A stretch of 64,000 bases of DNA from Channa striata (lineage: Eukaryota; Chordata; Actinopteri; Anabantiformes; Channidae), in the NCBI GenBank assembly GCA_033026295.1, contig CM065172.1, forward strand, positions 11,329,665-11,393,664. Reading direction: 5' to 3'. A model generated the notes under the pieces. That model was not told the DNA's origin, did not search any database, and saw only the letters and a list, made by a program, of their open reading frames with translations. Shown here piece by piece: positions 38,629-51,100 of the stretch. The translations under genes were made by a program, and so were the position numbers. Every line of letters begins with the position of its first letter. Positions within the stretch are counted from its first letter, which is position 1.

Positions 38629-38875
38629 CACTACCAGTCAAAAGTTCGGACAAACCTTGTCTCTTTAATGGTTTTGCTTTATTTTCCCCAACCCCATTAA
38701 GGCAAGAAATTCCACAAATGAACCCTGACCAGGCCCACCTGTGAAGTGAAAACCATTTCAGGTGACTGCCTCATGAAGCTCATCGGGAGAATGCCAAGAG
38801 TGTGCAAAGCAGCAATCAGAGCGAAAGGAGGCTATTTGGAAGAATCTAAAATATAAAACATCATTTGAGTTAATG
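38629..38875 (+). mobile_element. Tc1/mariner-like element relic, internally deleted
   Basis: A TA dinucleotide (38627-38628) is followed by CACTACCAGTCAAAAGTTCG, the inverted-terminal-repeat start of a Tc1-like family widespread in fish. After about 60 bases the sequence jumps to the 3' end of the transposase gene (38701-38856), so most of the element is missing. Some 20 bases of 3' flank follow (AAACATCATTTGAGTTA), then homology fades and no right terminal repeat is visible. It is an inactive fossil with no intact termini pair. Confidence 0.82.
38701..38856 (+). pseudogene. Tc1-like transposase C-terminus, pseudogene fragment
   Basis: Fifty-two in-frame codons end in KGGYLEESKI and a TAA stop (38854-38856), the typical C-terminal end of this Tc1-like transposase family. 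Just upstream in the same frame are TCEVKTISGD and a PRVCKAAI stretch. An in-frame TGA at 38719-38721 interrupts the frame. The DNA-binding domain and the catalytic DDE region are absent, so it cannot be active. Confidence 0.82.
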
Positions 38876-39085
38876 CCAACTGTGTATGACCTTACTGTCC
38901 GTGATCAGTTCAAGTACTATTGCCACTATAGCTCCTTAAAATAGCCCATCCAGAAAGAATCATTAAATATTCTGATTTTAAACATGTTTTTTTTTTTTCC
39001 AGATCTCATTACTAAATAAAACACTTGACTATTTAATGATTTAGTATTACACACCCTATACACACAGCGGAACCCTGTTTAATAT
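38876..39085. other. Intergenic, T run
   Basis: AT-rich flank of the Tc1 relic with a T run near 38985-38998. Nothing else was seen. Confidence 0.6.
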
Positions 39086-39472
39086 GTAACAATGTTGTTA
39101 ACCTCAATTTCCTGCCCAGTCTGCCCCTCCACAGGCCTCATTGTTAGCTCAAACGAGCTCTTGGCAACGGTACCACGGTGGTGGTGATTCTCATTCAGTC
39201 TGACCACCCTGCAGGCAGGGGGATTCTCTCCCACAGCCCTGCTCATCCCTCTGTTAGGCCCCTGCTGTGCATCTCGCCCTCCGCATTTGCTGGCAGGTGA
39301 CTGAAAATAACAGACGCTGCCCTGAGAGAACCGCTTCCTCACATTCACTTAGCCCTGCCAACACAGCCCAACGTCGGATGAGCTGAACTGTGGGGGTTCT
39401 GAGGACCATCCTTCCAGACAGCGGGAGGGTGCAATGTTTGTTTTTGTGCTGAAGTACAGCGGGTATGGAGTT
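39086..39472. other. Isolated GC-rich patch
   Basis: By count, 39121-39420 is 172/300 (57%) G+C, far above its surroundings. It holds about 9 CpG against roughly 24 expected, so it is not a CpG island. Minus-strand frames at 39079-39348 (89 codons) and 39254-39487 (77 codons) overlap it but carry no recognisable domain. It may be a decayed exon or retrocopy, an old mobile element, or an unusual non-coding element. Confidence 0.4.
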
Positions 39473-39484
39473 GGGGGGGGGGGG
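39473..39484 (+). repeat. Run of 12 G
   Basis: Twelve consecutive G at the edge of the GC-rich patch; length is likely variable and prone to sequencing error. Confidence 0.9.
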
Positions 39485-40660
39485 CAAATCGGCTTGTTCT
39501 GGATTAAGAACAAATCAAGAGATTTTAAGTATCACAAAGTGCACCTCACCAACAGCACGTGGAAACCCAGAACACCTGTAATTTGATAACAACCTATGAA
39601 TGACACAAACAGTATCACTTTGAGCTGCTTATTCCTAATTCACATTTTTGTCAAAGTATAATTCCTAAGGAGGAAGAGAGAATAAAATATCAATATAGCC
39701 CAGAGTGCACTTAACAGAATCAGAGTTTAGACCATGTTGATCCCCTATGACAGTATGTTAAAAACACAAATAAAAATGTAACTTAATTATAGATTTATAA
39801 TAAGCCACTGCACCACTGCCAAAAACAAGTCCCATACCAAGAAAACAGGCACCTGCTGAATGCTCTCTGCTCATGGGTTTTCATAGCTTAATTAATCTAG
39901 GCCTTGGGGTATCATGACTTGTGTGTGCTGCTTCTGCACATGTTTGAGACAATTAAATTGTTCCATGAAACAGAGGTGCAACTTCAACATGGTGAACAGA
40001 CACTAATACTGCATATTACAAGCTGCATTTTGTGAAGGTAAAGTCAGCGATTGAATATTTAGTTTTGGACTGACAGTCACAGAAATTAAAGACAACTATA
40101 TGACAGGTTTCATACAACTAAATTACAGATCACTGATGCTGATGTTGTAATGTGTGTACACCAATCCATCTCTTATTTGAACAGTTTTTTTTTTACCCAT
40201 CACTGACTTAGTTATTAAATAGTTTGTTATTAAATTTGCAAATATTGGTATACTGTGTACAAAGATAAATGAATGTAAGTTTAAGACTCACCTTCCTGTT
40301 AAACGGTCTCTACTGAAGCTAAATCTGCTGAGAAGTTATCACTTCTGGCTGACACTCACTCTACTGCCATCTGAATTCTGAAGATAAAGATAAAACAGCT
40401 GTTTACCATCACATGTAGTTTCTTTGAAATGAGAGATTTAAAGCACAAGGTATTTGACCAGATGCACCAAAGATGCTTTTGCTAATGTTACCAATGGCAG
40501 TTTTAATGCAAATGTACAAATCTTCCAGGCAGTTACACAAAGTTACACATTTAGGCTCAACCTCTACACCCCTAAAATGATCATATGCCTACTTTTATCT
40601 ACATGCTCAACAAACAAAGCAATGTTGCGATTACTGGGTAACAGAAATTTGTTTCTTCTG
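39485..40660. other. Intergenic, nothing recognised
   Basis: AT-rich sequence with one 71-codon frame (40454-40669) of no recognisable type. Confidence 0.65.
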
Positions 40661-40870
40661 CAATCTTAAAATAATTGGTGACCAAAATTAATTAGGGAAA
40701 AAGTATGAAATTCTCATGACTGCTAATTACCATTTTGAATGAGCCTGATAACTAAAGAGAAAAGGTATTAAATGTAATAATTATTACCACTGCTAATTAC
40801 ATTTCCAATTATGTCACTAATGAGAAGGGCTTAATTATCAGCACATTGGATAAATAAGAGTTTTGCTTTC
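40661..40870. promoter_or_regulatory. Candidate enhancer: dense homeodomain-core cluster
   Basis: Seventeen TAAT or ATTA tetramers lie between 40672 and 40837, against about 3 expected at 60% A+T. They include TAATTA words at 40724-40729, 40794-40799 and 40832-40837 and the run TAATAATTATTA (40775-40786). Two of them share the longer word CTGCTAATTAC (40720-40730, 40790-40800), 70 bp apart. The sequence is not a simple repeat. Homeodomain factor binding is inferred. Confidence 0.4.
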
Positions 40871-43800
40871 TACTATTTGTGATAAAGATGGTGATGTGGC
40901 TGCAACATCAAAGGCGAGTCCTCAGACCAAAAACTAAACTTTCACAGTAGCCTAGTGTCCTAAAGGGTGAGGAAATTACATTTATGCACAAAATGGGTAG
41001 ATTTGACGATGCCCCGTGCAATGTGTATAACTGAACCGGTTATCAACCAAAGTTATTGTAGGACAGTTGTTAATCCTCCTACAAAAACCAGCTGTGAACA
41101 CTGCCTTTATTAATTTGTAATTAGTAGTTATTAATTAGTAAATAGTAATCGATGCAAGTCTTTAAACAAATACGCAGTTGAATGAATGGTTTCATGTTTT
41201 ATTTGAATGTTTACTTACTGTCTACTCACCATAAAAAATATTAAATCTTTACTCAAAGTTAATCACCAAAACTTTTAAGCATGGTGGGCAATATCCATAT
41301 ACAATAAAGGCATTTGAAAAAACATTATGGCAACATTTTGCTAAAAGTTTCAGAAAACACCAGAAATAAAGAATACACTTCTTATTAGACCGGAAAACAA
41401 CTAAAACAACTAAAATCATGAGGACACAAGAAAGATGAAAGACTGTGAGGAAAGGGCAGCTTCTTGTCAACTATTGACAAAGTGTCATGTTATCAGACCA
41501 GTTGGTACAGGTTAACTGTTAGGATACAGACTTTCAAGCAATATCCAGTTTCCACTGGTTTTTTGTAAATGCGATGAACACAGTAATTTGGGGACAGTCC
41601 ATTTTTGGAGTGGGGGTGGGGGATGTCACACTGTATATGCTGTACACCAAAGAGGTGATAATACCAAAAACCCAAGATCCACAATAAAACATTGACAAAT
41701 GAATAATTATAATATTTTTAAAATAAAGAAAAAAGATGACGAGAAAAGATGGGTTATTTGAGCGGTGGTGTCGCACTGTGCCGTGCTCTGTTCCACCATG
41801 CGTTTGAGGGGCATAAAAAAGAGACGAAATCTATCGTGCAGCAAGGTGATAGCTTTTTTTAACTGGTGTTCTTTGCATCTGTGATGTCAGCCGAGTTCAG
41901 GATGTCTGTGTCATGTTGTACTGCAGCACTGTTGCTCCCGGCATGAGGAGCGAGCTGTTACATTGTGAGATCACATCCATGATCAGTTCACGCACAGACA
42001 GATTTAACATTCTCTGTTTGATAACGAGCACAAAATGCAGTTAAAAAAAAAAGTTTAAAACTACACAACACTACACACGTTTGATGTCGTTTTTTCAAAA
42101 ACCGAGCACATTGATTTGTACAATTGTAGGACATGATCCCAGCAGAATTTATGTTATCTTTGGCGGTTACATTCTAAGAGAAATGTGTGTATGGTACAGT
42201 ACTTGACAGGTTTATTTCAACTTAAGCTTACTGTATATCTATTTTTGGTCCTATGTTTCCTTGGCTTTGTCACAACCAACACTGGGCAACTAGCTGAGCT
42301 GCTCAGTTTAAGTGCCCAGTGTTTTACAAGTGTGCACTATGATAAAATTTGCCTAAAGCAAACAAAGACAGACAGGTGTTCAAATGGAAAACCACTGCAA
42401 ACGCTGTAGTTTATTTTCATTAAAGAGTTTCAGTTACTGACAATGCTGAGGTACTACAAAGTACCAATTATAAAGGCAACACTGGTTCTTCACTTGCATT
42501 TAACTAGTACTTGAATTTTTTTTTCCACAACACAAACTTCACAAAGCTAAAACCTACATTATTGTGAGGCACATAAAACTCAAGCTGCAACGATCTACAC
42601 ATTTGAATCTACGAATCTATAGCACCCTGTCTTAACGTCCCTTTTCAGTCCACCTGCGACCCTCTTCCACTAGGCAAATGCAAACTGATCCCCATGTGGC
42701 TGTCAAAATATTGCTGTCTGAGAGTCTCAAAATGCTGTTGATATTTCTCGCAGTCCTTAAGGGCGTTGCTCTACCTTTAGGAGAGCGGAAGCATTGCACA
42801 GGATTGAGTGTCTGAGTGCCAAGTAAAGGCACGACGGATTAGAGTCATATCTTCCACATGGCTGCTTCCTAATCCTACCATCTGAGGTAAACACAGGACC
42901 AGGTGAGGCAACACGCCTGTCTGAGACACCTCTGGAACACACAGGGATCTCCTCCTCAACACTCACGGGACTGCTACTTCCGAGTAGCACTGAGTCTGCT
43001 CACAGCAGGTTCCCATAATCATCGGTACATATGTGTTTTTCCTGTCTATAGCTGGTTCATATAACCCAATTCTAATCCAGCATATCCTGTAAAAAATCTT
43101 TTTATATTTCTTGATCTGTATAGGCATTTGCGTACAGATCATTTAGAAAAAGTAAATCTTTGCCAATAGAAGTGACATTTTCAAATCTACAATAAATAGA
43201 AGAGCTACAGCCTGGATATCTATTGTTGTGAGTGCTGTAGTGCCACAAGATCGGCTTGGTTTCAGTTAGAAAGCATGTCACTATTTTCCCACATTTTTTG
43301 CAATTCACTGTTAATAAAGAAACAAATGTCACTAATTTAATCATGAACTTTTTGGTTTGACATTGAATTCATTCAAGTCATGAATCCTTGCATTTTTCTT
43401 ACTAAACTGCTCTTTTCAGATCCAAACCTGAGCATCTGGTTGAGTTCTTCTGTGTTTTTCATGTGTTTAAAAAAGTGAGCAATAAGGTGATACTTCTTTA
43501 TGTGTCACTGCAAAGGAATGTTGCCAACTTTAGTTTCAAAGTCTCTCCCTCTCACTTTAGAGGCAGAACAACAGGAGGAACAAAAACAAACAAAAGCAGA
43601 AAAGTACATTCATTGTGTGTTTTAAGATGGGGCTGATTTTTACATATCTGGATCATTACGTAAAAACAAGTTTTGATACGTTATGGCATGACTGTTTTTC
43701 AATACATTTTTCACACATGACCTCACAACCTAAAAAAAAGGGTACACACCCTTGGAACAGGTACTTGAGGTGGAAATAAGACATAAAGCCTCATGAATAT

Positions 43801-44921
43801 GAGGATTTCACAATTCAGTAGAGAATGAACTTTTTATTGGCGAATCTTAGGAAGAAAGTTCAGTTCTTAACTTATTCTGACTTTTACTGTAATTAAATTT
43901 GCACAAAATATTTACATTAATATGACCTATTAATGTAGAAAGTAAAAGGATTATGCTATATTAAGGCATTTTTATTGTACAAAGTTTAATCTCTTTCCCT
44001 GGTTGTTTAACAGTTGTTTTAATAAGGTGGAATTTTTCTGCAGTGCCCTTAACAACAATGTTTAAATAAAAACAAAGCATACTAAAGTATGCAGTAATCA
44101 TATAAACACAACCCAGAGCCCAGGCACTTGTGAAAGCCTTGTCAAAACAGGCAAATGAAGCAATTTTCTGAAAAAGTACATATTTTGATTGTGGTGATAA
44201 AACAGCAATCACATGAGCTGAAAAGTGTTATCTGTTAACAGTGGCTTCTATGGTGGCTTGAAGACAGGAATGTATGGTTTCAAAGAAGTTCAATCACTGC
44301 ACAGAAAGACACAAAAGTTATGGTAAAATCATAACTTGTGAAAATCAAGTTTTAATCTATTAAATAAAAGTTTTGAGCGCCGCATCAAACTGCTCATACC
44401 ATAATGCAAGTGCATGACAAAAAGAGACATCTGAACCTGAAAGGTGAGATTTTCTGAGGTTATGTTACCAACAGTTGCCCTTGGGTGTATGAGATAAATA
44501 TACGGCACAATATACACACTCCTTTGTCACGCAACGTGACTTGAGCGAAAAGGCATCCAGGTTCATCGTTACACTTCCTATAACTGTGATGTGCAGCTGG
44601 CTCGTCTTCTCGGCTCTTAAACTTTAGTCTTTGCTGACAGAAAAATAGCCAGCTTTCCAATTTATTACTTCCTGAATAGTGACAGGACTAATCGCATTAG
44701 TATTAAGGTATATTGTACGTGTCTCTCTTGAAGGCTTGGTCTAAAACAGAGTGTGTGTGTTTTCAACTTTATTGATAAAGACACAGCCTGTGCCTACACC
44801 ACACTGCTTATGGAATCACTCCAGATCCCACTGTTTCATACATGCTTTTATTAATGATTTTAAGTCTTCCAACTACTGGTGGTTTAATGCTGAAATAAAA
44901 TCCAGCTGTATAGTTTTAGGC
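40871..44921. other. Intergenic, nothing recognised
   Basis: About 4 kb of AT-rich DNA. The segment 42610-43010 is somewhat GC-richer with three overlapping minus-strand frames (61-77 codons) that match nothing known. No repeat family was recognised. Confidence 0.6.
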
Positions 44922-44954
44922 TGTGTGTGTGTGTGTGTGGGTGCGTGTGTGTGT
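44922..44954. repeat. Imperfect (TG)n microsatellite
   Basis: About 33 bases of TG with GG and GC interruptions. Confidence 0.9.
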
Positions 44955-47430
44955 TGAAGTGGAAGAAGAATCTGGGCAAGCTTTTTCCTGTTATACTGTC
45001 AGAGCATTTATTACAAATCAGGACGAATTGTTAATCAATTAGATTTACACGTTAGTTTGTTGAAATTACACTCAGACAACACCTGCTGTGTGTTGGCTGT
45101 TGACTTTTGGCTGCTAACACAATCACGTTGGAAAAATGGGCAACGCTGTTTCACACTGTAAAAGTCCTGGTGGAGGGAGTTCTACAACACTGAACATTGT
45201 CAGAACAACAGGAGTGTTTAACGTACCAAATAAGGGACCAAAACAGAGGAAAAAGAAAAGCTTGAATTATTATTTAGCCATACATAGAGCTCCTGTAGTT
45301 CAAATGAAACCACCACCATACTGCGAGCCTAGCAGGACTTGCTTGAATTGATTCACCTGTGAAAACATTTCATGACACTTGCATAATAACTGCCACCAAA
45401 AGAAAGGTGGATGATGGTTATCATAATGGCGTAATTTCATGTCTGAGGGGAAGCCTTTGAAAATTCATTCCTACGGCAATAACAAAGTTACATCTTTTTA
45501 AATCAGTCAGCACTACAGACCAACTACATGTAAGTTAGCATACAAATTACATAAACCTTTGTGTATGAAAATGTTAATCAAGATGAAGTGATGGTAGAAC
45601 ATTGATCAGGTAATTGCAGATGTCTGGATACAGCAGGTCGCATCCCCAGCTGTGTCTCTCATGTGTTTTCCTGAATTTGACTCACAGATGTACTGCCAAC
45701 TTTTGAAATCACCTGGTTCGCTTTGAAAATCATTGAAAATCACTATTGGCAACTTATCTCTGTGACTTGTGACACATTAGAGGCACAAACTGCAGGGGTA
45801 CAGGTCTGTACCGCGTCAATTCCAGTTGGGTTAAAAATAATTAATCTATTGGGTTCTTCAAGAGTGTTTTGACAGTATTTGGAATTAAATTTCACAGTGG
45901 ACTTGATCTCACAGGAGGAATCCAGGCAATTCATTCTAGCACAATTAATTGTTGCTTATGAACAAAACTAGGCGTATGTCTGAAGTTCTATTGGCAATTC
46001 ACTGGCAACTCATGTACTATTACTTGGCATATGGTGGACAGCAGATAAGTGGAATATTAGTAGAGTAAATCTTTGGTTTTAATGGATTTTTTACACCTCC
46101 TTCTGTGGAAACCTTTCCCGATTAGGGTCTGTTGTAACTCATGAATACCAGCTGAGTAAAGCTGCTTTTTCACTGAGCACAAGAACTTCAAACTGCAGTG
46201 ACTTTTCAAGCATTCAGAGGGTGGCTACTTGATACTCCAAAAATAGATTTGGGGTGGAGTATCACTTTAATTGCAACTAGGTACCAAGGCAATTTTAAAA
46301 TGCTATTTTGAACATGTACTGTTGACTGTATTAGAGGGAGCGGTATTTTTCTATTTTTCCTTGCGCAGCATAGCTCTCTCCGTTCATTTTCCAGCTGAGC
46401 GTATCACACTGACCACATCAGCCAGCACTACTACGTTCTCTTACTAGGAATAATAGAGCATCATAATCATCAAAATCAGTTATTCCATTTGGTGTCAGAA
46501 ATACTACATAGGAATTATACAAACATATTCTCAAAACTAGTCTCATTGGCTTTTGACATCCCACATAACAAAAAACCAAACACAGATTTGTGAGGGAAAA
46601 TAGTAGTTATGTTTTTTTTGTTGTTCTTCTTTTGTTGAGAAGATACTGTGCTGGTAAAAAAGGAAAAGAGGTAAAGCGCACAAAGTTACATCAAAGACAC
46701 CTGATCTGTTGATTGAGTGAGTTTGAATTTGTATGACTATTGAGTCCTACCAAGTTTAGTGTTAGTAAGAGTCTGAAGTGTGTACCAAATGTGGACATGT
46801 TGATTATGTATGCTAGGAATGGTTCAGTCTTTTATTGGAAAATTTACACCCGTGCAGTGATTTATATAAATCAGTAGTGCCCACAAAGCAGTAAAACTCT
46901 AATTGTTTCTTCCATTTTGAAAGTCTAGCGTCCATTAAGGATGCAGTGAGTAATAAAAAGGACTTTTAATCAATCCTCTCTTGTTGATGAGTTGATGTGT
47001 GAATGGACTATCCTACCTAACAGTGCTACCATATGTTGATTTCTTTTTCTAATGGCCAACAAAGAGATGGAGAGAGATTATTTCATTGTAGGTAACTGCA
47101 TTTGCTATATAACTTAATTTTAATACTCTGAAGAAAGAGGGTTGTTTATTGGAATAGTTTCGGGTCCTTTGAACTGTCATCTTATGTGACTAAAGGCTTG
47201 CTGAATGAGCAAATATTCCTCTTGCTGCTACAGTATAATTCAGCTCTTTGTAAATGTTCACTGTATAATACTCCAAATGTATAATAATCCAAACCCAAGA
47301 AATAAGCCAAATGAAAACAGCTCCTTTGCCTTTTTCAATACTCTAACAATATAATAAAGCAGTGCAGTAACATGCAAACATCACTCCATTTTGCTCACAC
47401 TGTAGTGACCCTTTCATTGTCATATTAGAC
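44955..47430. other. Intergenic, nothing certain
   Basis: No supported gene. A 71-codon frame at 45136-45351 begins MGNAVSHCKS, which resembles an N-myristoylation start, with A at -3 and G at +4 around the ATG, but has no known family and is within chance length. A short tandem of TTGAAAATCA lies near 45724-45745. Confidence 0.55.
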
Positions 47431-48110
47431 TTCCCGACCCCTCCTCGACCGGCTGGCGTGGCCACAGTAAATCCTGGAGACTGCTCATGCCAGGGACCTC
47501 GGGTAATTAATAAAATCCCCATTACATGCCTTGTGCCCGTTGTTTGCTATTTCAACACCCCATTTGTGCCACGATTACAGTCATTATCAGTCACCGCCAT
47601 TAATTCTCTACCCGATGCCAGAACTGCATACTAATAAATTGGCCTCTAAAATTTTTTTACCTTTCAAGGAGTTGGTGTTGGAGCTGGGCCAGGAAGTGCC
47701 ACTCCAGATTAGGAGTCATCTGGTGACTCAAAAAGAGCCCTTTGAATAGAAGGCTGCTGCATCTTTGGAGATAGTTCAAATTTCCCCTTTGATTATTTTC
47801 CTTTCCCCCCAAAATGAATCTTTATTAAGCTTAAATCCTGAATAAAATGAAATTAGCAGACTGCAAAATATTGCTTTCTTTTCTGACTCTATTCCCTTGT
47901 GCATGCATGCAAATTATAATGCTTATTTATGTAAATGAGGTGTCGTCTTTAATTAGTTTTGCTTGAGGGCATTAAAATACATGTATTCTTTCCCCAAAAA
48001 TGATTTGTTTTGTTGCTCAGTTCAGTTTAAGTTTAAAATAAATGATTATGCAGACTAAAAAGGTTTATTAATTCCCTAGTTTATTTTTTTTTTTCTTTCC
48101 TCACTCTTTT
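47431..48110. promoter_or_regulatory. Candidate long conserved non-coding block
   Basis: About 680 bp without simple repeats except a T run near its right end. Motifs seen: TAATTAAT near 47504; an inverted pair GAGTCA (47713-47718) / TGACTC (47724-47729) with a perfect AP-1 site TGACTCA (47724-47730) and an E-box CATCTG (47717-47722); TCF/LEF-type CTTTGAA (47740-47746) and CTTTGAT (47787-47793); and a perfect octamer ATGCAAAT (47907-47914) followed by a TTAATTAG core. This mixture resembles known vertebrate developmental enhancers. The 72-codon frame at 47531-47749 is not protein-like. Conservation is inferred, not measured. Confidence 0.42.
47713..47730 (+). promoter_or_regulatory. AP-1/MAF-like palindromic site
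   Basis: GAGTCATCTGGTGACTCA holds two opposed GAGTCA/TGACTC half-sites around a 5-bp centre, and the right one is a full AP-1 consensus. Confidence 0.4.
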
Positions 48111-51100
48111 GGAGAATTATCTTCTCCACCCACTTCCTGGGAAGAGTGTATTCTCTGTGAAATCGAAAAGCCTCTTCAGGCACTACTCTGAGCATTACTC
48201 TGACAAGCACTTGTAAAGGTCCCAGGTTGAAACCACGATAGAAATACACTTCCACTTATCAAACCTGAAAGCTGAGCTCTTCAGCAGTTCTCTCTATACA
48301 TTTGAGTTCGTCTACATGGCTGTACAATTATACCTTCCAGAACAGACTCGGCTTAACTTTAACATTCATTTGCTGTATCATGTGCGGTTAAATCATTGAG
48401 AAGAACAATGCCCTCAAATCTTGTCTTCATTCTATTAGTAATTTTTTCATACAGTGGAGTGAGAGCTGTTTTTTTAATCAAAAGCGAGAATCAATGTAAA
48501 TTCAGACAGCCTGTCAGTTAAGGCAGCCCAGTTTATAACTGAAGTGAGCATGACCTGTTAAATGACGTTCCAGCTCATTTGGGCCTTATTTTATTATTTG
48601 TTTAAAAAGATTGGCAGTGTTGCAATAAATCTTATACTGTGTATTGTTGTTATGCATTTACTGTTGATTTATAATCTTTTGTGAGTGGCTATCAAACAGA
48701 AAACTGCTTTAAGTCATTGTAGAAGGTGTTGGGTCAAATCAGGTTAGAAGCAGTGACCGACTGCCACACAGTATTTCAAACCACTTCAGGTTGAAAGTGA
48801 CCAAATGCAGCTCAAGTTATTGCTCCATATCATATCAGTATTCAGCATCCCTTCAACTGCTCAGATGAGCTGAAATGGCAAGTTAAGATGCCCCCTCCTC
48901 AGCCTCCACGTATGATTTATGGAAAGGAAGCTAAAACCATTATAGCATTTTTATTATTATTGTTCTTTCAAGGCTAATGCAACAATAGATTTTTGCATGA
49001 TTGATGTGTTACACTAAACATTAGAGGATTACATTAACTTTGCATAGTACAGCTAAATGACATGAGATTACTTATTGTTATTTTTCCTCCACATGATCAT
49101 ACTGTAAATGTAGTACACATGGTATTTCTAGGCATATATTGATTGCTGTACAGTACATACACACCCCATAAACAATATACATTAATGTTAATGGTCTAAT
49201 ATGGCTTTGTTTGCTTTCAATACTGCTTTTTAGAGAGAACTAAACTAAAACAAAAAAAAAAACCCACACAGTTCTTTCTTGTTTTAGAAAACTTAGCAAA
49301 TGGCAAGGCTTCAAAGATTAAACAAATGTAAGTGACTTTGATAGCCTCTCATCTGCCCCCGTCATTCTGCAAATTATTAAAACTCTGGGCTCTTGTGGGA
49401 GGGAATATGGCAGCAATATGCTGATACTTCAATCAGCTGGGAGGAAATTCCACATGTAATAAGGACGAATTGCTGCTCTTTATTCTGCAGTTCCTACCAT
49501 GAAGGTCTGCTGTCAGAGCATATACTACATCCATAAGTTCTCTTTCATGGCATGTTTAATAGAAAACGTCTTTGGACCACATCAAACCCCTCACATGATT
49601 CCTTGCACATAGCGCACATGCAGTGGCAAGGCCTGAAGACTCCTGACTGCGTTCCATGAGGTGACCCTTTGAAAACATTTTTTACCCTTACAAAATTACT
49701 GCTTGATTTTATTGTGTAAAATCTGAAAATATAATGTTACAGAACTTCCTTAATTTTCATTAAACCTGTTCTTAACAGTTAGGCTTTAGATTCAGAATTT
49801 AATCATGCAGAGCCAAGATGTTAAAATGCTGACGCACACTTTGAGGGCCTTTTAGAGGCATTTGTGCTTGTGTGTTTATCATGTCCAGGCCATACAGGCA
49901 ACGATGGGCATCCAGCCAACCGATTCTCCCCCCAAGGTGCTAATTTATGCCACTCCAGTGTGCACAACGCTATAATTACCTGAAAACTTAACCTGGAAGC
50001 TATGCTTGACAAAGACAAAAACTGTAATAAAATGAAGCTTTTGGTACTCAGTTGTGGTGAGTCTTATAAGACATATTAATGGGATGTTTAAAGGATATGG
50101 CACTTTTCCATTAGTCTTGTGGAAAAATCTTGGGCAAAACACCTGGCGCACTAAGTGCCTGCAGTCTGAACACTGAAGAGCAGCTAGCAGTCATCACATT
50201 CTTGTATAAAGTACTGTCACCATCTAAAACAGTTTCTATTAACTATGCAGCTTTTCACCCGACTAGTCATTTAGTGATTGTCACTATTTGGCAAGTTAAT
50301 GAACTGTCACAGTCAGATTTCAACGCCTTTGCCTTGTACACTAACTAAAAAAAATAAAATGGCGGTCCATTTAAAATCATATCCTTTAATTCAGTGAGAT
50401 CCTAGGCCAGTCCACTGCTCTCTCAGATAGTTATGCTGAACAGAGCAAGACAGTGGTGTGTGACTGAGGACAGTGTGTGGAATAGTGCTAAAAGAAGGGT
50501 TAAGCCACTGTTGAAGTTTCTGCGTGGTCACAGTTTTTAACCAACCAATGGCAGATAGTTTGTGCCATTAGTTAGCGTTACAACATGAAACATTTTAGTG
50601 CGGAGGGAATTTCTAGATCAGCAGCCTCACAAAAACATGAGGCAGGTTCCACTGCAGGCTTTACATTTAAACACCTTTAAAGTTGCGTAAGTAACAAACC
50701 GTCAGATAATAATGGAATTACTTTACTGTTCAACCAACAGAAAATAAATACGATTTTAAAAAGCAGAAATATTTGCTGGGGTCAGTACAACAGAAAAATA
50801 ACTCTCCGATTTGCTATGCTGCCTATGACTGCCCCTATGTACTCAAGTCACAACCAAGTATTTTATGTTTTTATCCGTCATTCCCATTGAGGAACAACTT
50901 TGCACAGTTCACAAAGAAACACAATGTTGTGCTTTTTATGAAAGCAACAAAACCACAGAAAACAGCAGATACTTGCATAACAGCAGATTCAAACAGTATT
51001 TGCAACAATAAGTCATAGGTGCGGCTGCATTTATGTAAAACCACCTTGTACAGTTTTTTTAATGGCGCAAATGCCAAGCACATACTTTTGTATGTTTTCT

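Noticed and set aside
42632..42990. Minus-strand exon in a slightly GC-rich segment
   Set aside because: Three competing frames and no domain; a GAGGTAAAC donor-like word on the plus strand is on the wrong strand.
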